DNA from: an uncultured Bacillota bacterium
GTDB taxonomy: Bacteria; Bacillota; Clostridia; Lachnospirales; Lachnospiraceae
Length of the DNA: 64,000 nt
Direction of reading: 5' to 3'
Assembly: GCA_949291945.1 (NCBI GenBank)
Contig: CASEXH010000001.1
Coordinates: forward strand, 1-64,000
Shown here: in pieces, positions 1 to 8,584 of the stretch
How positions within the stretch are numbered: the stretch's first letter is position 1
Layout: each line of letters opens with the position of its first letter
Notes under the pieces: model-generated
Seen by the model: only the letters and a program-made list of their open reading frames with translations
Databases searched by the model: none
What the model was told of the DNA's origin: nothing
Program-made: the position numbers and the translations under genes

Positions 1-10
1 CATAAATAAA

Positions 11-59
11 CTCCTTTTCGATAAGAATTGTCATATCTGTAATTCTTACCAAAAAGGAG
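11..59. repeat. Imperfect inverted repeat (hairpin)
   Basis: Two arms can pair: CTCCTTTT at 11-18 with AAAAGGAG at 52-59, and TAAGAATT at 22-29 with AATTCTTA at 41-48. A 3-nt internal mismatch separates them and the loop is 11 nt. There is no clear U-tract, so terminator function is uncertain. It lies just beyond the decayed defence-like genes and may be a leftover of their 3' region or of a small mobile element. Confidence 0.5.
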
Positions 60-148
60 CCATTTTTTACCAAAGCCACAAAGTTTTTTACACTACCGCT
101 TTCAATTTCAAATCCTGCATCAATGTCGCTTTTTCAGCTTTAGATTAT

Positions 149-596
149 CTATTTTTCCAATTCTGCATTAATCTCATCAATCCATCTGCTGTCTTCACTT
201 TCAAACAGCTCCATAAACTTTCCAAAATTGCTGCTTCCGGCAACTGTATCAGTTGTTTCTAATCCGTCCACCCGGTGACGCATAATCCACTCCATGAAAC
301 TCATTAACTTTTCGTTTGATATCTACATACTGTTCGTGAGGTTTCTTTTCTGTATCGCAAAATATAAGCACTAATTCATATGTACCATTCTGGTAACGAT
401 CCTGATATCTTGCCGGAATATTTCCATTTCCGCCTGCATTGTCAAGGGAAATTTCGTACTGATCATTCCATACGTTCATGGACTTTAATTTGTCCAGATA
501 AGCATACTCCTCATTTCCTTCACAGATAATACATATCTTTTGCTTGTCAGAAAAAACAGGAAGCCTATTTATCATCCGTAACGCCTCCCTTTTCAT
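149..596 (-). pseudogene. TOPRIM/RloB-like nuclease remnant, internally deleted
   Basis: The N-terminal 100 residues carry the CEGNEEYAYL motif and an FCDTEKK segment. These resemble the acidic motifs of RloB/TOPRIM-type proteins that pair with AAA ATPases in phage-defence or restriction-associated loci. The frame then breaks: after VNEFHG the reading frame stops at 249. The adjacent +1 frame continues as RVDGLETTDTVAGSSNFG and ends at a TAG at 149-151 after a segment rich in Asp/Glu and Trp. The family normally has a further stretch between these parts, so an internal deletion with a frameshift is the simplest reading. It starts 32 nt inside the ATPase fragment upstream, the overlap expected for a translationally coupled pair. 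The family assignment is by motif only. Confidence 0.6.
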
Positions 597-1071
597 TTCC
601 CTTAATGTTTAAAAGAGAATTAATTAAATCAGGATCTGGAAGTGCCCCTAATGCTCCTTTTCTATATTTTTCCATAATATCTGTAGTATCACGCACACCC
701 TGCTGCGCAGTAAAATCTGCCAGTGAGTACACATATACCCCTTCTTTATCTTTGTGCACAAACCAGATCTGCTCTTTTCGGAACATTTTTTTACAATCCA
801 TGAGATTTATATCATGAACAGTAAATATCATCTGTGCATTTACGTTTAGTTCATTATTAAACATTGCTACGATTGCTCTGGTCAGTTTAAAATGTATACT
901 GCTGTCAAGTTCATCTATTACAAGAATCCTTCCCTGCTCAAGTCCTTCTATCACATACCCTGCCAGTGCAGCGATTTTCTTTGTTCCGGTAGAATCAAAC
1001 AGCATACATGGCACATGGACACTATATACATTACAGTACATACATTGAAGTAAATTGCAAAAATGCTCCAA
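565..1071 (-). pseudogene. AAA family ATPase, C-terminal fragment
   Basis: Only the C-terminal part of an ABC/SMC-like AAA ATPase is left. It shows the Walker B region ILVIDELDSSIH (around residue 51), the D-loop, and a switch-like histidine in MIFTVHDINLM, followed by a C-terminal tail ending in LLNIKGNEKGG. The Walker A motif and N-terminal half, usually another 200-300 residues, are absent. The open frame runs into the terminator of the neighbouring gene around 1085-1100. No ribosome site precedes the first ATG, which supports 5' truncation by deletion. It overlaps the TOPRIM-like remnant downstream, as ATPase/TOPRIM pairs do. Almost certainly non-functional. Confidence 0.65.
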
Positions 1072-1100
1072 AGTTGTTGCTACACTCCCGAAAGAACAAA

Positions 1101-1140
1101 AAGAGAACGGCCATCCCTCAAAGTGCTTGGCCGCTCTCTT
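1101..1140 (-). terminator. Intrinsic terminator of the P-loop kinase-like gene
   Basis: Arms AAGAGA-A-CGGCCA at 1101-1113 and TGGCCG-C-TCTCTT at 1128-1140 pair with one mismatch. On the minus strand the stem is followed by a TTTGTTCTTT tract. It sits 14 nt after the stop of the gene at 1154. Confidence 0.75.
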
Positions 1141-1153
1141 TCTACTTTATTTA

Positions 1154-1786
1154 TCATCTCAAATCAAAGGCTTTTTCTACCAAGGTCAGTGTTTGCTCAA
1201 TACTTCTGTTTTCATCTCTATGTATTACATGAAACCCAGAATATAAAAAACGGTCATACCGCTCTTGAGAATTAATTCTCATTAAACTCTGCCGATAGTT
1301 TTCCAATGCCTGCTCCGGGTCAGGTTCTTCCATGATCAACTGATAGAGGAACTGTTTCTCCCGATCCGGTCTTTCAAAGAAACGGTGCACCGATATTTGA
1401 GGATCGGCTAACATAATCAGCACATGGTGATGGTCGGCAATAGTTCTCAGCGTTTCAATGGAAATATTGGTATCTACAAAAATCGGCTTTTCTTCTTGGC
1501 TCATATCCGATAATATTTTCAATTCTAAGGTTTCGCATTCTCTCGATGCCCCATCAATCCATGCTTCATATTCTTCTGGCGTTCTTCTGATAAAATCATG
1601 CCAATCAGTTAAATCTCGTGTATACGTCAGACAAGGAAAATCTTCTTTGCTCAATTCAGGTAATAGCTTGTCATGATAATTTTCTTCGCACGCAATTCCA
1701 TTATATTTTTCTGCCAGCAGTTTAACCATCGTTGATTTTCCTGCATATGCTGTTCCATTGATAAAGTAGACGTTGGAGAAATGCAT
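1154..1786 (-). CDS. P-loop NTPase / kinase-like protein
   Basis: The protein has 210 residues starting MHFSNVYFINGTAYAGKST, with a Walker A motif GTAYAGKST near residue 10. The layout resembles small shikimate/adenylate-kinase-like or zeta-toxin-like AAA_33 proteins: a P-loop, a central PIFVDTNIS beta-strand (Walker B-like), and a DR-rich lid. The substrate cannot be told. I chose the start at 1786 because AGGAGG lies 9 nt upstream. The longer frame to 1846 adds 20 residues of poor composition without a ribosome site. The gene stands alone between decayed regions and has its own terminator. Confidence 0.7.
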   Translation of the reverse strand: MHFSNVYFINGTAYAGKSTMVKLLAEKYNGIACEENYHDKLLPELSKEDFPCLTYTRDLTDWHDFIRRTPEEYEAWIDGASRECETLELKILSDMSQEEKPIFVDTNISIETLRTIADHHHVLIMLADPQISVHRFFERPDREKQFLYQLIMEEPDPEQALENYRQSLMRINSQERYDRFLYSGFHVIHRDENRSIEQTLTLVEKAFDLR

Positions 1787-1904
1787 AGTATTTATCCTCC
1801 TAATTATTATTTTTGCTCTTCTCAACTGCCGGCAATTCCCGTCCATTTTTCTGATAAGCCGCTATCTCCATGTGATTCATACCCAGAGCAAAGGAGGGAT
1901 TCGT

Positions 1905-1976
1905 GTGATTGTTACTGCAACCGAGTTTAAAACCAGCCTTGGAAAGTATCTGAAAATGGCACTTCTGGATGACCTT
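1905..1976 (+). pseudogene. Phd/YefM-type antitoxin remnant
   Basis: A GTG preceded by AAAGGAGG opens a frame reading VIVTATEFKTSLGKYLKMA. This matches the typical N-terminus of prevent-host-death antitoxins (the DNA-binding half). After about 24 codons the similarity stops and the frame runs on antisense into the aldolase gene with no antitoxin C-terminus and no toxin gene after it. It is best read as a truncated toxin-antitoxin remnant. Identification rests on this short motif only. Confidence 0.5.
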
Positions 1977-2044
1977 GTAGGCATTCTGGATATTATCCAG
2001 GTTGTGGATGCCGTGGCGGAACGGACCCGTTTTCCTTTATCTTC

Positions 2045-2938
2045 TTACAGCAGATTTCCCTCTTCTAAGATCCTGCGGATTTTCTCTGTCTCTTCTTCTG
2101 TAGCCGCCAGCAGAGGCTGGGCGCAGAGAGGCTCCATCTCCACTCCTCTTAAAACCATTGCCTTCTTAATAGTGGGAATAAACTGAGGCGCCACGTCATA
2201 AATAGCCATAAGGCCGTCGATCTGCTGCTGACACTTCTTCATTCCCTCCAGATCATCTGCTCTTGCCGCAGCGGCATAGGCAGAGGCCACATCCGGAGCA
2301 AAGTTAGACAGACCGGCTACACAGCCGTCTCCTCCGGATAATACATTGTGGCCGAAAAACTCATCAAATCCCGAATAAACCAGAAAATCCGGAAACTCTT
2401 TTTTCACTTTCTGGATAATCCCTCTGGTATGGCCCATAGTAGCTACCGTATCTTTGATTCCCACAATATTTTTATGTCTGGATACCAAAGTATAAATCAG
2501 GTCCGGCGACAGGTCATGTCCCGTCCTGTCGGGAAAATTATATAATAGCAGCGGGCCATTGACCCGGTCTGCCAAAGTGTCATAAAAATTCAGCAGAGCG
2601 CTGTCAGGAAGGCTGAAATAGTAAGGAGAGATCACCATCACCCCGTCCGCACCTTGTGCCAGTGCATAGTTGGACAGTTCCACACACTGCTCAAACTCCA
2701 TATGGCAGGTTCCCACATATACGGTCACCCGATGGCTGATATGAGCTATAGCCTCTTTTATAAGCGCCTTTTTTTCTTCCATGGAAATAGCAAAAAACTC
2801 TCCGATACTGCCGAAAAGCAGGATCCCGTCCATTCCATGATCAATCAGGAAGTCATAAATTTTTTTATTGGCTTCAATATCCACATGTCCCTCTTTATCC
2901 AGCGCCGTCACTGCCGGCGTGATCCATTTTGCTTTCAT
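2045..2938 (-). CDS. DHDPS-family 2-keto-3-deoxy acid aldolase
   Basis: This is a class I aldolase of the DapA/NanA/YagE family (297 aa, normal length). It has the GSIGEFFAIS loop, the proton-relay tyrosine in LLYNFP, and the Schiff-base lysine in GIKDT near residue 160. True DapA enzymes join pyruvate to aspartate semialdehyde. Here the neighbours are two sugar-acid dehydratases and a KduD-like dehydrogenase. A catabolic role is therefore likelier, splitting a 2-keto-3-deoxy aldonate into pyruvate and an aldehyde as E. coli YagE/YjhH do. It starts 17 nt after the upstream dehydratase stop with an AAAGGAG site. The exact sugar acid is unknown. Confidence 0.75.
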   Translation of the reverse strand: MKAKWITPAVTALDKEGHVDIEANKKIYDFLIDHGMDGILLFGSIGEFFAISMEEKKALIKEAIAHISHRVTVYVGTCHMEFEQCVELSNYALAQGADGVMVISPYYFSLPDSALLNFYDTLADRVNGPLLLYNFPDRTGHDLSPDLIYTLVSRHKNIVGIKDTVATMGHTRGIIQKVKKEFPDFLVYSGFDEFFGHNVLSGGDGCVAGLSNFAPDVASAYAAAARADDLEGMKKCQQQIDGLMAIYDVAPQFIPTIKKAMVLRGVEMEPLCAQPLLAATEEETEKIRRILEEGNLL

Positions 2939-2955
2939 CTTCCTACTCCTTTTCT

Positions 2956-4683
2956 CTAACAGTCATAGCCGGCCCCTTCCATAGCGGAAAGAGCGTGGCT
3001 GGTATAACGCTTCAGCAGACCTTTTCTCTCTGGTCTTGGCAGTATTCCTGCTTTTCTTCTCTCCTGAAGTATCTCTTCAATCTCTTCCGGAGACTTTTCT
3101 TCTCCCCGGATTCCTACAATATCCAGGCTCCGGTTTTTTACACTGTAGGCCAGGATATCCCCGTCCTCTACAAAAGCCAGAGGACCTCCTGCCGCAGCTT
3201 CCGGAGAAACATGACCGATGGCCGCCCCTCTGGTCGCACCGGAAAACCTTCCGTCTGTAATAAGCGCCACTTCTCCATTTAACTCTTCATCACAGACAAT
3301 AGCTTCCGTAGTCATCAGCATTTCCGGCATACCGGACCCTCTCGGCCCTTCATACCGGATGATCAGCATATCTCCCGGAGCTACTTTTTTATCCACTACT
3401 GCCTGATAGGCATCTTCCTCACAGTTAAATACCCTGGCAGGGCCCTTCCGTTCCCGCATGTCTTCTGTGCAGGCTGAATATTTGATCACCGCCCCGTCCG
3501 GAGCCAGATTTCCTCTTAAGATAGCCACCGAGCCCTTTTCTCTGGCTTTTTCCACTGGGAAGATCACCTGTTCTCTCTCCAGACCGTAATTGTGGAGATA
3601 GCCCAGATTTCTCTGGAAAAAGTTTTCTTTTTCCAAGTCTTCCAGGTTTTCTCCCAGGGTCTTTCCTGTAACCGTCATCACATCCAGATGGAGCATATCC
3701 CGCAGCTCCAGCTCTACCATGGGAATTCCTCCTGCAAACCAGAATGCCTCGGTAAGGTGTTCTCCGCTGGGTGTAATATTTCCCAGATGAGGTACCTGAT
3801 GATTGATCCGGTCAAAAAGTTCCGGCTCCAGGATAATTCCCAGTTCTCTGGCAATCGCCGGAAGATGGATGGTTGCATTAGTGGAACCTCCGATGGCGCT
3901 GTGAATGATCACTGCATTTTCCAGGGCCTCTCTGGTCACGATATCGCTGACCTTGATCCCCTTATCCACCAGTTCCATGATCTTGCGTCCTGCCATTCTG
4001 GCGCTTCCCAGAATATCCCGCATAGTAGCCGGCATAAGAGCCGCTCCTGGCAGGGTCAGTCCAAGAGCCTCTGCCATACACTGCATAGTGCTGGCAGTTC
4101 CCAGGAAGGTACATGCCCCACAGGAAGGGCAGCCGGTCAGTTTATAGTCCCGTACCTCCTGAGGAGTAACTGCGTCCTTCCTCTTCTGCCGCAGAGAAAT
4201 ATCCCCTGCCACCAGAGAGGTGGTCATATCCGGTCCCGGACGCATACTTCCTCCGGGAATAAAAATCGTAGGGATATCCAGTCTGGCCGCTGCCTTTAAC
4301 TGAGCGGGGATAGACTTATCACAGGAGGCTGCCAGGATCATGCCGTCCCAGGGATAGACCGAACCATGGACTTCGATCATATCGCAGATAGCTTCTCTGG
4401 AAGCCAGAATATAGTTCATGCCGTCATGGCCCTGAGCGCAGCCGTCGCAGATATCTGTGATATGATACTGGGCGGGAAATCCCCCTTTTTCAAATACCCC
4501 GTACTTTGCCTGCTCCATAAGTCCCGCCAGGTGAACGCTGCCTGGATGGCTGTCTCCAAATACATCCTCCAGGAGTATCTGGGGCTTTGTAATGTCCTCT
4601 TCATCCCAGCCTGATCCCATCTGAAGGGCGTCAAACTGAGCCCACAAAAGCCGCTGAGGTGCACTTTTCTGTCTGTTTTTCAT
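2956..4683 (-). CDS. IlvD/Edd-family sugar-acid dehydratase (first copy)
   Basis: This Fe-S dehydratase has 575 aa. The cluster cysteines lie in CDKSIPAQ and [12 protein letters not shown], and the Mg/Fe-binding GDSHPG segment is near the N-terminus. The motifs match the aldonate dehydratase branch (arabinonate, xylonate, YagF) better than the canonical IlvD at 36108-37778, which has [11 protein letters not shown]. Predicted reaction: removal of water from an aldonic acid to give a 2-keto-3-deoxy acid for the aldolase next door. Start chosen at 4683 (GAGG 9 nt upstream); a GTG five codons earlier is possible. It begins a transcription unit separate from the second dehydratase, from which a terminator divides it. 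Confidence 0.8.
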   Translation of the reverse strand: MKNRQKSAPQRLLWAQFDALQMGSGWDEEDITKPQILLEDVFGDSHPGSVHLAGLMEQAKYGVFEKGGFPAQYHITDICDGCAQGHDGMNYILASREAICDMIEVHGSVYPWDGMILAASCDKSIPAQLKAAARLDIPTIFIPGGSMRPGPDMTTSLVAGDISLRQKRKDAVTPQEVRDYKLTGCPSCGACTFLGTASTMQCMAEALGLTLPGAALMPATMRDILGSARMAGRKIMELVDKGIKVSDIVTREALENAVIIHSAIGGSTNATIHLPAIARELGIILEPELFDRINHQVPHLGNITPSGEHLTEAFWFAGGIPMVELELRDMLHLDVMTVTGKTLGENLEDLEKENFFQRNLGYLHNYGLEREQVIFPVEKAREKGSVAILRGNLAPDGAVIKYSACTEDMRERKGPARVFNCEEDAYQAVVDKKVAPGDMLIIRYEGPRGSGMPEMLMTTEAIVCDEELNGEVALITDGRFSGATRGAAIGHVSPEAAAGGPLAFVEDGDILAYSVKNRSLDIVGIRGEEKSPEEIEEILQERRKAGILPRPERKGLLKRYTSHALSAMEGAGYDC

Positions 4684-4717
4684 TTTTCCAGTCCTCACAT
4701 TACCTTAAAATTTTATC

Positions 4718-4745
4718 TTTATTGTACTACCGAAGATCGGATTCC
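4718..4745 (-). promoter_or_regulatory. Candidate promoter and operator of the dehydratase-aldolase unit
   Basis: The palindrome CCGA-AGA-TCGG lies at 4730-4740 and is followed on the plus strand by ATTCC. The same arrangement, CCGA-N3-TCGGATTCC, recurs at 8220-8235 upstream of the FadR-family regulator. A TACAAT-like -10 (4721-4726, minus strand) lies beside it; the -35 is weak. A shared regulator operator is an inference from this repeat. Confidence 0.4.
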
Positions 4746-4776
4746 TCTATACAGTTATTGCTGGATTAAAGCAAAA

Positions 4777-4826
4777 AACGGGACATGGAAATGCCTTCTT
4801 TTCTTTCCGGCTGTCCATGTCCCGTT
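4777..4826 (-). terminator. Intrinsic terminator after the SDR gene
   Basis: The perfect arms AACGGGACATGGA (4777-4789) and TCCATGTCCCGTT (4814-4826) are followed on the minus strand by a TTTTTT tract. It lies 17 nt after the SDR stop and separates this unit from the downstream dehydratase-aldolase unit. Confidence 0.9.
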
Positions 4827-4842
4827 ATCCTGTATGCCTTAT

Positions 4843-5607
4843 TTATTTTACCAGATAGCCGCCGTCTACAGGAATCACTGCTCCGCTGACATAGTCGCTG
4901 GCATGGGAAGCCAGAAAAATAGCGGCTCCCTTCATATCCTCGCCGGTTCCCCAGCGGCCTGCCGGAATCCTCTCTGAAATACTTTTGAACCTGGGGTTCT
5001 CCGGATCCATCAGTGCTTTGTTCATTTCTGTGGCCATATAACCCGGGGCAATGGCATTTACATTTACTCCTCTTCCCAGCCAGTCATTGGTAAGCTCTTT
5101 GGTAAGCTGAACAACACCGCCCTTCGCCGCCGCATAGGCCGGGATGGTCTGTCCTCCAAAGAAAGAATTCATAGAGGCAATGGTAATAATTTTCCCATAC
5201 CCTTTTTTCAGCATGATCTTTCCTGCCTCCTGGCAAAGGATAAAGATAGAAGTCAGATTGACATTAAGTACTTCATCCCATTCCTCTACTGGAAATTCCT
5301 CAGCGCTGTGACGTCTCTGTATTCCATGGGCCGTAAGGAGAATATCCAGATCGCCGCCCAGCTTTTCCAGGCACTGATTAAAGACTGCATAGACTTCTTC
5401 CCTCACACCAAGGTTTCCCTTTACACCCTGGCAGTCAAAGCCTCTGTTCCTGAAGTCTTCTGCTACGTCATAAACCTTGTCAGAAGTTCCGACAATCACC
5501 ACCTGTGCGCCGGCTTCCAGATAGCCCTCTGCAATCCCATAGCCCAGCCCTCTGGTTCCTCCTGTAACAATGGCCTTTTTCCCTTTTATGTCAAACAGAT
5601 TCATCAT
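4843..5607 (-). CDS. KduD-type short-chain dehydrogenase
   Basis: This NAD(P)-dependent SDR has 254 aa. It has the TGGTRGLG nucleotide-binding motif (around residue 16), a catalytic Ser in IASMNSF, YAAAKGG with the catalytic Tyr and Lys, and the usual C-terminal DGGYLVK. The segment HGIQRRHSAEEF with WDEVLNVNLTSIF is typical of 2-dehydro-3-deoxygluconate 5-dehydrogenase / gluconate 5-dehydrogenase-like enzymes, which interconvert keto sugar acids. Its ATG overlaps the stop of the upstream dehydratase (ATGA), so the two are translationally coupled. A terminator follows. It probably oxidises or epimerises the sugar acid at one carbon before or after dehydration. The substrate is unproven. Confidence 0.75.
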   Translation of the reverse strand: MMNLFDIKGKKAIVTGGTRGLGYGIAEGYLEAGAQVVIVGTSDKVYDVAEDFRNRGFDCQGVKGNLGVREEVYAVFNQCLEKLGGDLDILLTAHGIQRRHSAEEFPVEEWDEVLNVNLTSIFILCQEAGKIMLKKGYGKIITIASMNSFFGGQTIPAYAAAKGGVVQLTKELTNDWLGRGVNVNAIAPGYMATEMNKALMDPENPRFKSISERIPAGRWGTGEDMKGAAIFLASHASDYVSGAVIPVDGGYLVK

Positions 5608-7325
5608 TCCATGTAACCGCCCTTCATAGGAGATACAGCTTTTTCGGAGAAAATCTTCAGCACGCCTTTCTCATATTTGGCTGGTTTAGGGCTCCAGCGT
5701 TTCTTTCTCTCTTTTAATATCTCTTCAATTTCTTCCGGCGTCTTTTTCTCCCCGGCAATTCCCACGATCCGCAAGATACGTTTGGGAATGTTCACTTCGA
5801 TCAAATCCCCTTCTTCCACCAGAGCAATAGGGCCTCCTGCCGCCGCCTCGGGAGAGATATGTCCGATAGCAGGACCTTTGGAAGCTCCTGAGAATCTGCC
5901 ATCAGTGAGAAGAGCAATGGAAGCTCCCAGCTCAGCGTCAGAGGCAATGGCTTCTGTGGTATAGAACATCTCCGGCATACCGCTGCCCTTTGGTCCTTCG
6001 TAACGGATAATCACCGCATCACCTGGTTTGATCTCATGAGTCAGAACTGCATGAATGGCATCCTCTTCACAGTCAAAAGGACGGGCTTTCAGAGTCGCCT
6101 CAAACATTTCTTTAGGCACTACTGTGTGCTTCACCACGGCGCCATCAGGGCAGAGATTTCCATACAAAATGGCAATACTTCCGTCTGTTCCAAACGGCTT
6201 GTCAAAGGGACGGATCACATCTTCTCTTTTCAGACCTACCTTTGCCAGATAAGCGTCGCACTTATCGTAAAATCCGTTTTTCTTCAAGTCCTCCAGATTT
6301 TCTCCCAAGGTCTTACCTGTAACGGTCATTACATCCAGATGAAGCATATCCTTGATCTCTTCCATGATCGTAGGAACTCCTCCTGCATAGTAGAAGAACT
6401 GTGCAGGCCATTCTCCTGCAGGACGGATATTCAGCAGGTAATGGGCTCCTCTGTGCAGTCTGTCAAAAGTATCGCCGTCAATTTCAATACCAAATTCATG
6501 GGCAATGGCCGGCAGATGGAGAAGAGAATTGGTAGAGCCGGAAATTGCTGCATGTACCATTATAGCATTTTCAAAAGATTTCATGGTCACGATCTTGTCC
6601 GGAGTCAGGTCATGGAGAGCCAGCCATACGGCCTGTTCCCCGGCTTTTCGTGCCACTTCTCTTAAATCCGGGCTCGTAGCAGGCATCAGGGCGCTTCCCG
6701 GAAGCATCAGTCCCAGCGCTTCCGCCATGATCTGCATAGTGCTGGCCGTTCCCATGAAAGAACATGCGCCGCAGGAAGGGCAGGCATTGTGTTTATAATA
6801 AGTCAGCTTCTCCTCTGTGATCTCTCCTCTTTCACACATAGCGCTGTATTTTCCGATCTGTTCCAGTGTCAGAAGGTCCGGGCCGGCATCCATAACTCCT
6901 CCGGTCACAATGATGGAAGGAATATTGACTCTCCCCACACCCATAAGATGGGCAGGCATTCCCTTATCGCAGCTTGCAATAAACACCCCGCCGTCAAAAG
7001 GCGTAGCATTTGCATGAATTTCAATCATATTGGCGATCATATCCCTGGATGCCAGAGAGTAATTGATGCCGTCGTGTCCCTGGGCTTCTCCGTCACAGAT
7101 ATCGGTGGTAAAATATCTGGCTCCGTGTCCTCCGGCCTGAGCCACCCCTTTTCTGGCCTCTTCCACCAGTTCCAGCAAATGTCCGCTGCCTGGATGACTA
7201 TCTCCAAAAGTGCTCTCGATCATGATCTGGGGTTTTGACAGATCCTCCAGTTTCCATCCCGTTCCCAGACGCAGCGGGTCCAGTTCCGGAGCAATTTTTC
7301 TTAGTTCCTGACTTCTCAGCTTCAT
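5604..7325 (-). CDS. IlvD/Edd-family sugar-acid dehydratase (second copy)
   Basis: This 573-aa paralogue of the first dehydratase has cluster cysteines in CDKGMPAH and ACPSCGACSFMG and a GDSHPGSGH segment. It shares the C-terminal plan ending with a short tail after [10 protein letters not shown]. It has the same predicted chemistry, but residues around the binding loops differ (PAHLMGVGR against PAQLKAAAR), so it may serve a different epimer. It is the first gene of its transcription unit and overlaps the SDR by 4 nt. AAAGGAG lies upstream of the ATG. Having two full-length copies in one cluster suggests two aldonates feeding one aldolase. Confidence 0.8.
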   Translation of the reverse strand: MKLRSQELRKIAPELDPLRLGTGWKLEDLSKPQIMIESTFGDSHPGSGHLLELVEEARKGVAQAGGHGARYFTTDICDGEAQGHDGINYSLASRDMIANMIEIHANATPFDGGVFIASCDKGMPAHLMGVGRVNIPSIIVTGGVMDAGPDLLTLEQIGKYSAMCERGEITEEKLTYYKHNACPSCGACSFMGTASTMQIMAEALGLMLPGSALMPATSPDLREVARKAGEQAVWLALHDLTPDKIVTMKSFENAIMVHAAISGSTNSLLHLPAIAHEFGIEIDGDTFDRLHRGAHYLLNIRPAGEWPAQFFYYAGGVPTIMEEIKDMLHLDVMTVTGKTLGENLEDLKKNGFYDKCDAYLAKVGLKREDVIRPFDKPFGTDGSIAILYGNLCPDGAVVKHTVVPKEMFEATLKARPFDCEEDAIHAVLTHEIKPGDAVIIRYEGPKGSGMPEMFYTTEAIASDAELGASIALLTDGRFSGASKGPAIGHISPEAAAGGPIALVEEGDLIEVNIPKRILRIVGIAGEKKTPEEIEEILKERKKRWSPKPAKYEKGVLKIFSEKAVSPMKGGYME

Positions 7326-7408
7326 AACTTTTCTCCTTTTCTTTTATCATATCAAGATCAACTGTTTCTGTATTTCATAGTTACATAACAGACATGAAAA
7401 CAGTCTAT

Positions 7409-7425
7409 GTCATAACACGTATGAC
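7409..7425. promoter_or_regulatory. Candidate operator palindrome
   Basis: GTCATA-ACACG-TATGAC is a perfect 6-5-6 inverted repeat. It lies between the regulator stop (7449) and the dehydratase start (7325), where an operator would be expected. It differs from the CCGA-N3-TCGG palindrome seen at the two other promoters of the cluster. Confidence 0.4.
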
Positions 7426-7448
7426 GTCTTATGTTAAGAATAAACCTT

Positions 7449-8177
7449 TTATCCTTCTCCGTCAATAAAAGTTTCGGATTTATTCTCCCATAGCTTCTCC
7501 TGTATTTTTTTCTGATTCAGGAGAAGATGTTCCTTCATAGCTTCTCTGGCCCCCTTGGAATCATGATCCTGTATAGATGTCACGATCTTCCGGTGGGTCC
7601 TTAAAGTTTCTTCCGCCAGAGAAAGCTCCGTGACTTCTATAAACAGGGAAACACCCTCCTGAATAATAGGCACTAATCTGGGCATTACATAGTTTCGGCT
7701 GATCCGGGCCAGCAGTTCATGAAACTCCATATCTTTTTTCAGATAAGATTCTCCCTGCCTGCAAAGTTTTTCGATCTGTTCCTGGATCACCTCCAGTTTC
7801 CGGATCTCTTTTTCTCCTGCTCTTTTGGCCGCCAGGGCCGCCAGTTCCGGTTCCAGGATCAGACGGACCTCACACAGATCCAGAGCCAGTCTCTCCTTAT
7901 CTTCCACCAGGGCAAGGCCCAGAGGATCCTCCATCAGTCCCGGATGCTCACATACAAATGTCCCCCTTCCTCTTCTGATCTCCACGATATTTCTGGATTC
8001 CAGGATTTTCACAGCCTCCCGGATGGTTCCCCTTCCCACAGAAAGCTGCTGGGCCATATCAAATTCATTAGGCAGCTTTTCCCCTGCCTGAAGCTGGTTT
8101 TCCCGGATCAGTTTTATGATCTGTTCCGCAGCCTGCCGGGGAAGCAGCTTTTTATTGTTATTTAATGATTCAAGCAT
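7449..8177 (-). CDS. FadR-family (GntR) transcriptional regulator
   Basis: The N-terminal winged helix-turn-helix (residues 10-75) has the GntR signature: LPNEFDMAQQLSVGRGTIRE followed by a RGRGTFV wing. The C-terminal FCD all-helical domain carries likely metal/ligand residues in EFHELL, THRKIV and MKEHLLLN. Length (242 aa) is normal for FadR-type regulators, which mostly sense sugar acids or other carboxylates. It lies directly upstream of the catabolic genes on the same strand, so it is most likely their local repressor with the pathway intermediate as effector. Its own promoter holds a palindrome in the spacer, suggesting autoregulation. Confidence 0.85.
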   Translation of the reverse strand: MLESLNNNKKLLPRQAAEQIIKLIRENQLQAGEKLPNEFDMAQQLSVGRGTIREAVKILESRNIVEIRRGRGTFVCEHPGLMEDPLGLALVEDKERLALDLCEVRLILEPELAALAAKRAGEKEIRKLEVIQEQIEKLCRQGESYLKKDMEFHELLARISRNYVMPRLVPIIQEGVSLFIEVTELSLAEETLRTHRKIVTSIQDHDSKGAREAMKEHLLLNQKKIQEKLWENKSETFIDGEG

Positions 8178-8207
8178 AGTCCTAACCTCTCTTGGATTCT
8201 TATCTGT

Positions 8208-8236
8208 ATTATAGCAGGACCGAGTCTCGGATTCCA
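8208..8236 (-). promoter_or_regulatory. Promoter of the FadR-family gene with embedded palindrome
   Basis: A -10 TATAAT lies at 8208-8213 (minus strand) with a weak -35 (TGGAAT) 17 bp upstream. The palindrome CCGAGTCTCGG at 8220-8230 fills the spacer, a classic place for a repressor site. The same core followed by ATTCC occurs at 4730-4745. Confidence 0.5.
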
Positions 8237-8239
8237 GAA

Positions 8240-8569
8240 TTAAAATACATACCAGATACTCAAACCTTCCACAAAAGCCAGAAGGAAAATGATAAAAAAG
8301 ATTCTAAAGTAATACTGGCTCTCATTTCCTTCCATCCCCGTTTTATTAACCAGGCACCACTGTTTTACCCCAGGGATCCGGCTCACAAGCAAGATTCCTG
8401 CCTGAAGGGCCGGGAAGAGAAAAACCGCCCATTTTCCCGCAAATCCGTCTGCTGTTCCGGCGCTCCAATGCACCGGTATCTGTTCCGGCAGAAAAGGGAA
8501 AGCCACCCCTGCGGCCAGGAAAGTGATTGCCCACAGGATCCAGGATTTTTTATTATTAAAAAATAACAT
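8240..8569 (-). CDS. DUF1648-type small membrane protein
   Basis: This 109-aa protein has about three hydrophobic segments (residues 9-25, 45-65, 85-105). The motif LPEQIPVHWSAGTADGF matches the DUF1648 region seen at the N-terminus of SdpI-like immunity proteins. It lacks the rest of SdpI, so it is a short stand-alone version. GGGGAG precedes the ATG. It is the last gene of a five-gene operon led by the LytTR response regulator. A role in immunity or envelope sensing is only suggested by the family and the neighbours. Confidence 0.65.
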   Translation of the reverse strand: MLFFNNKKSWILWAITFLAAGVAFPFLPEQIPVHWSAGTADGFAGKWAVFLFPALQAGILLVSRIPGVKQWCLVNKTGMEGNESQYYFRIFFIIFLLAFVEGLSIWYVF

Positions 8570-8584
8570 TGCAAGATTACTCCC

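Noticed and set aside
2045..2938. Biosynthetic dapA
   Set aside because: The neighbours are sugar-acid dehydratases and a FadR regulator, with no lysine-pathway genes. A catabolic aldolase is likelier.
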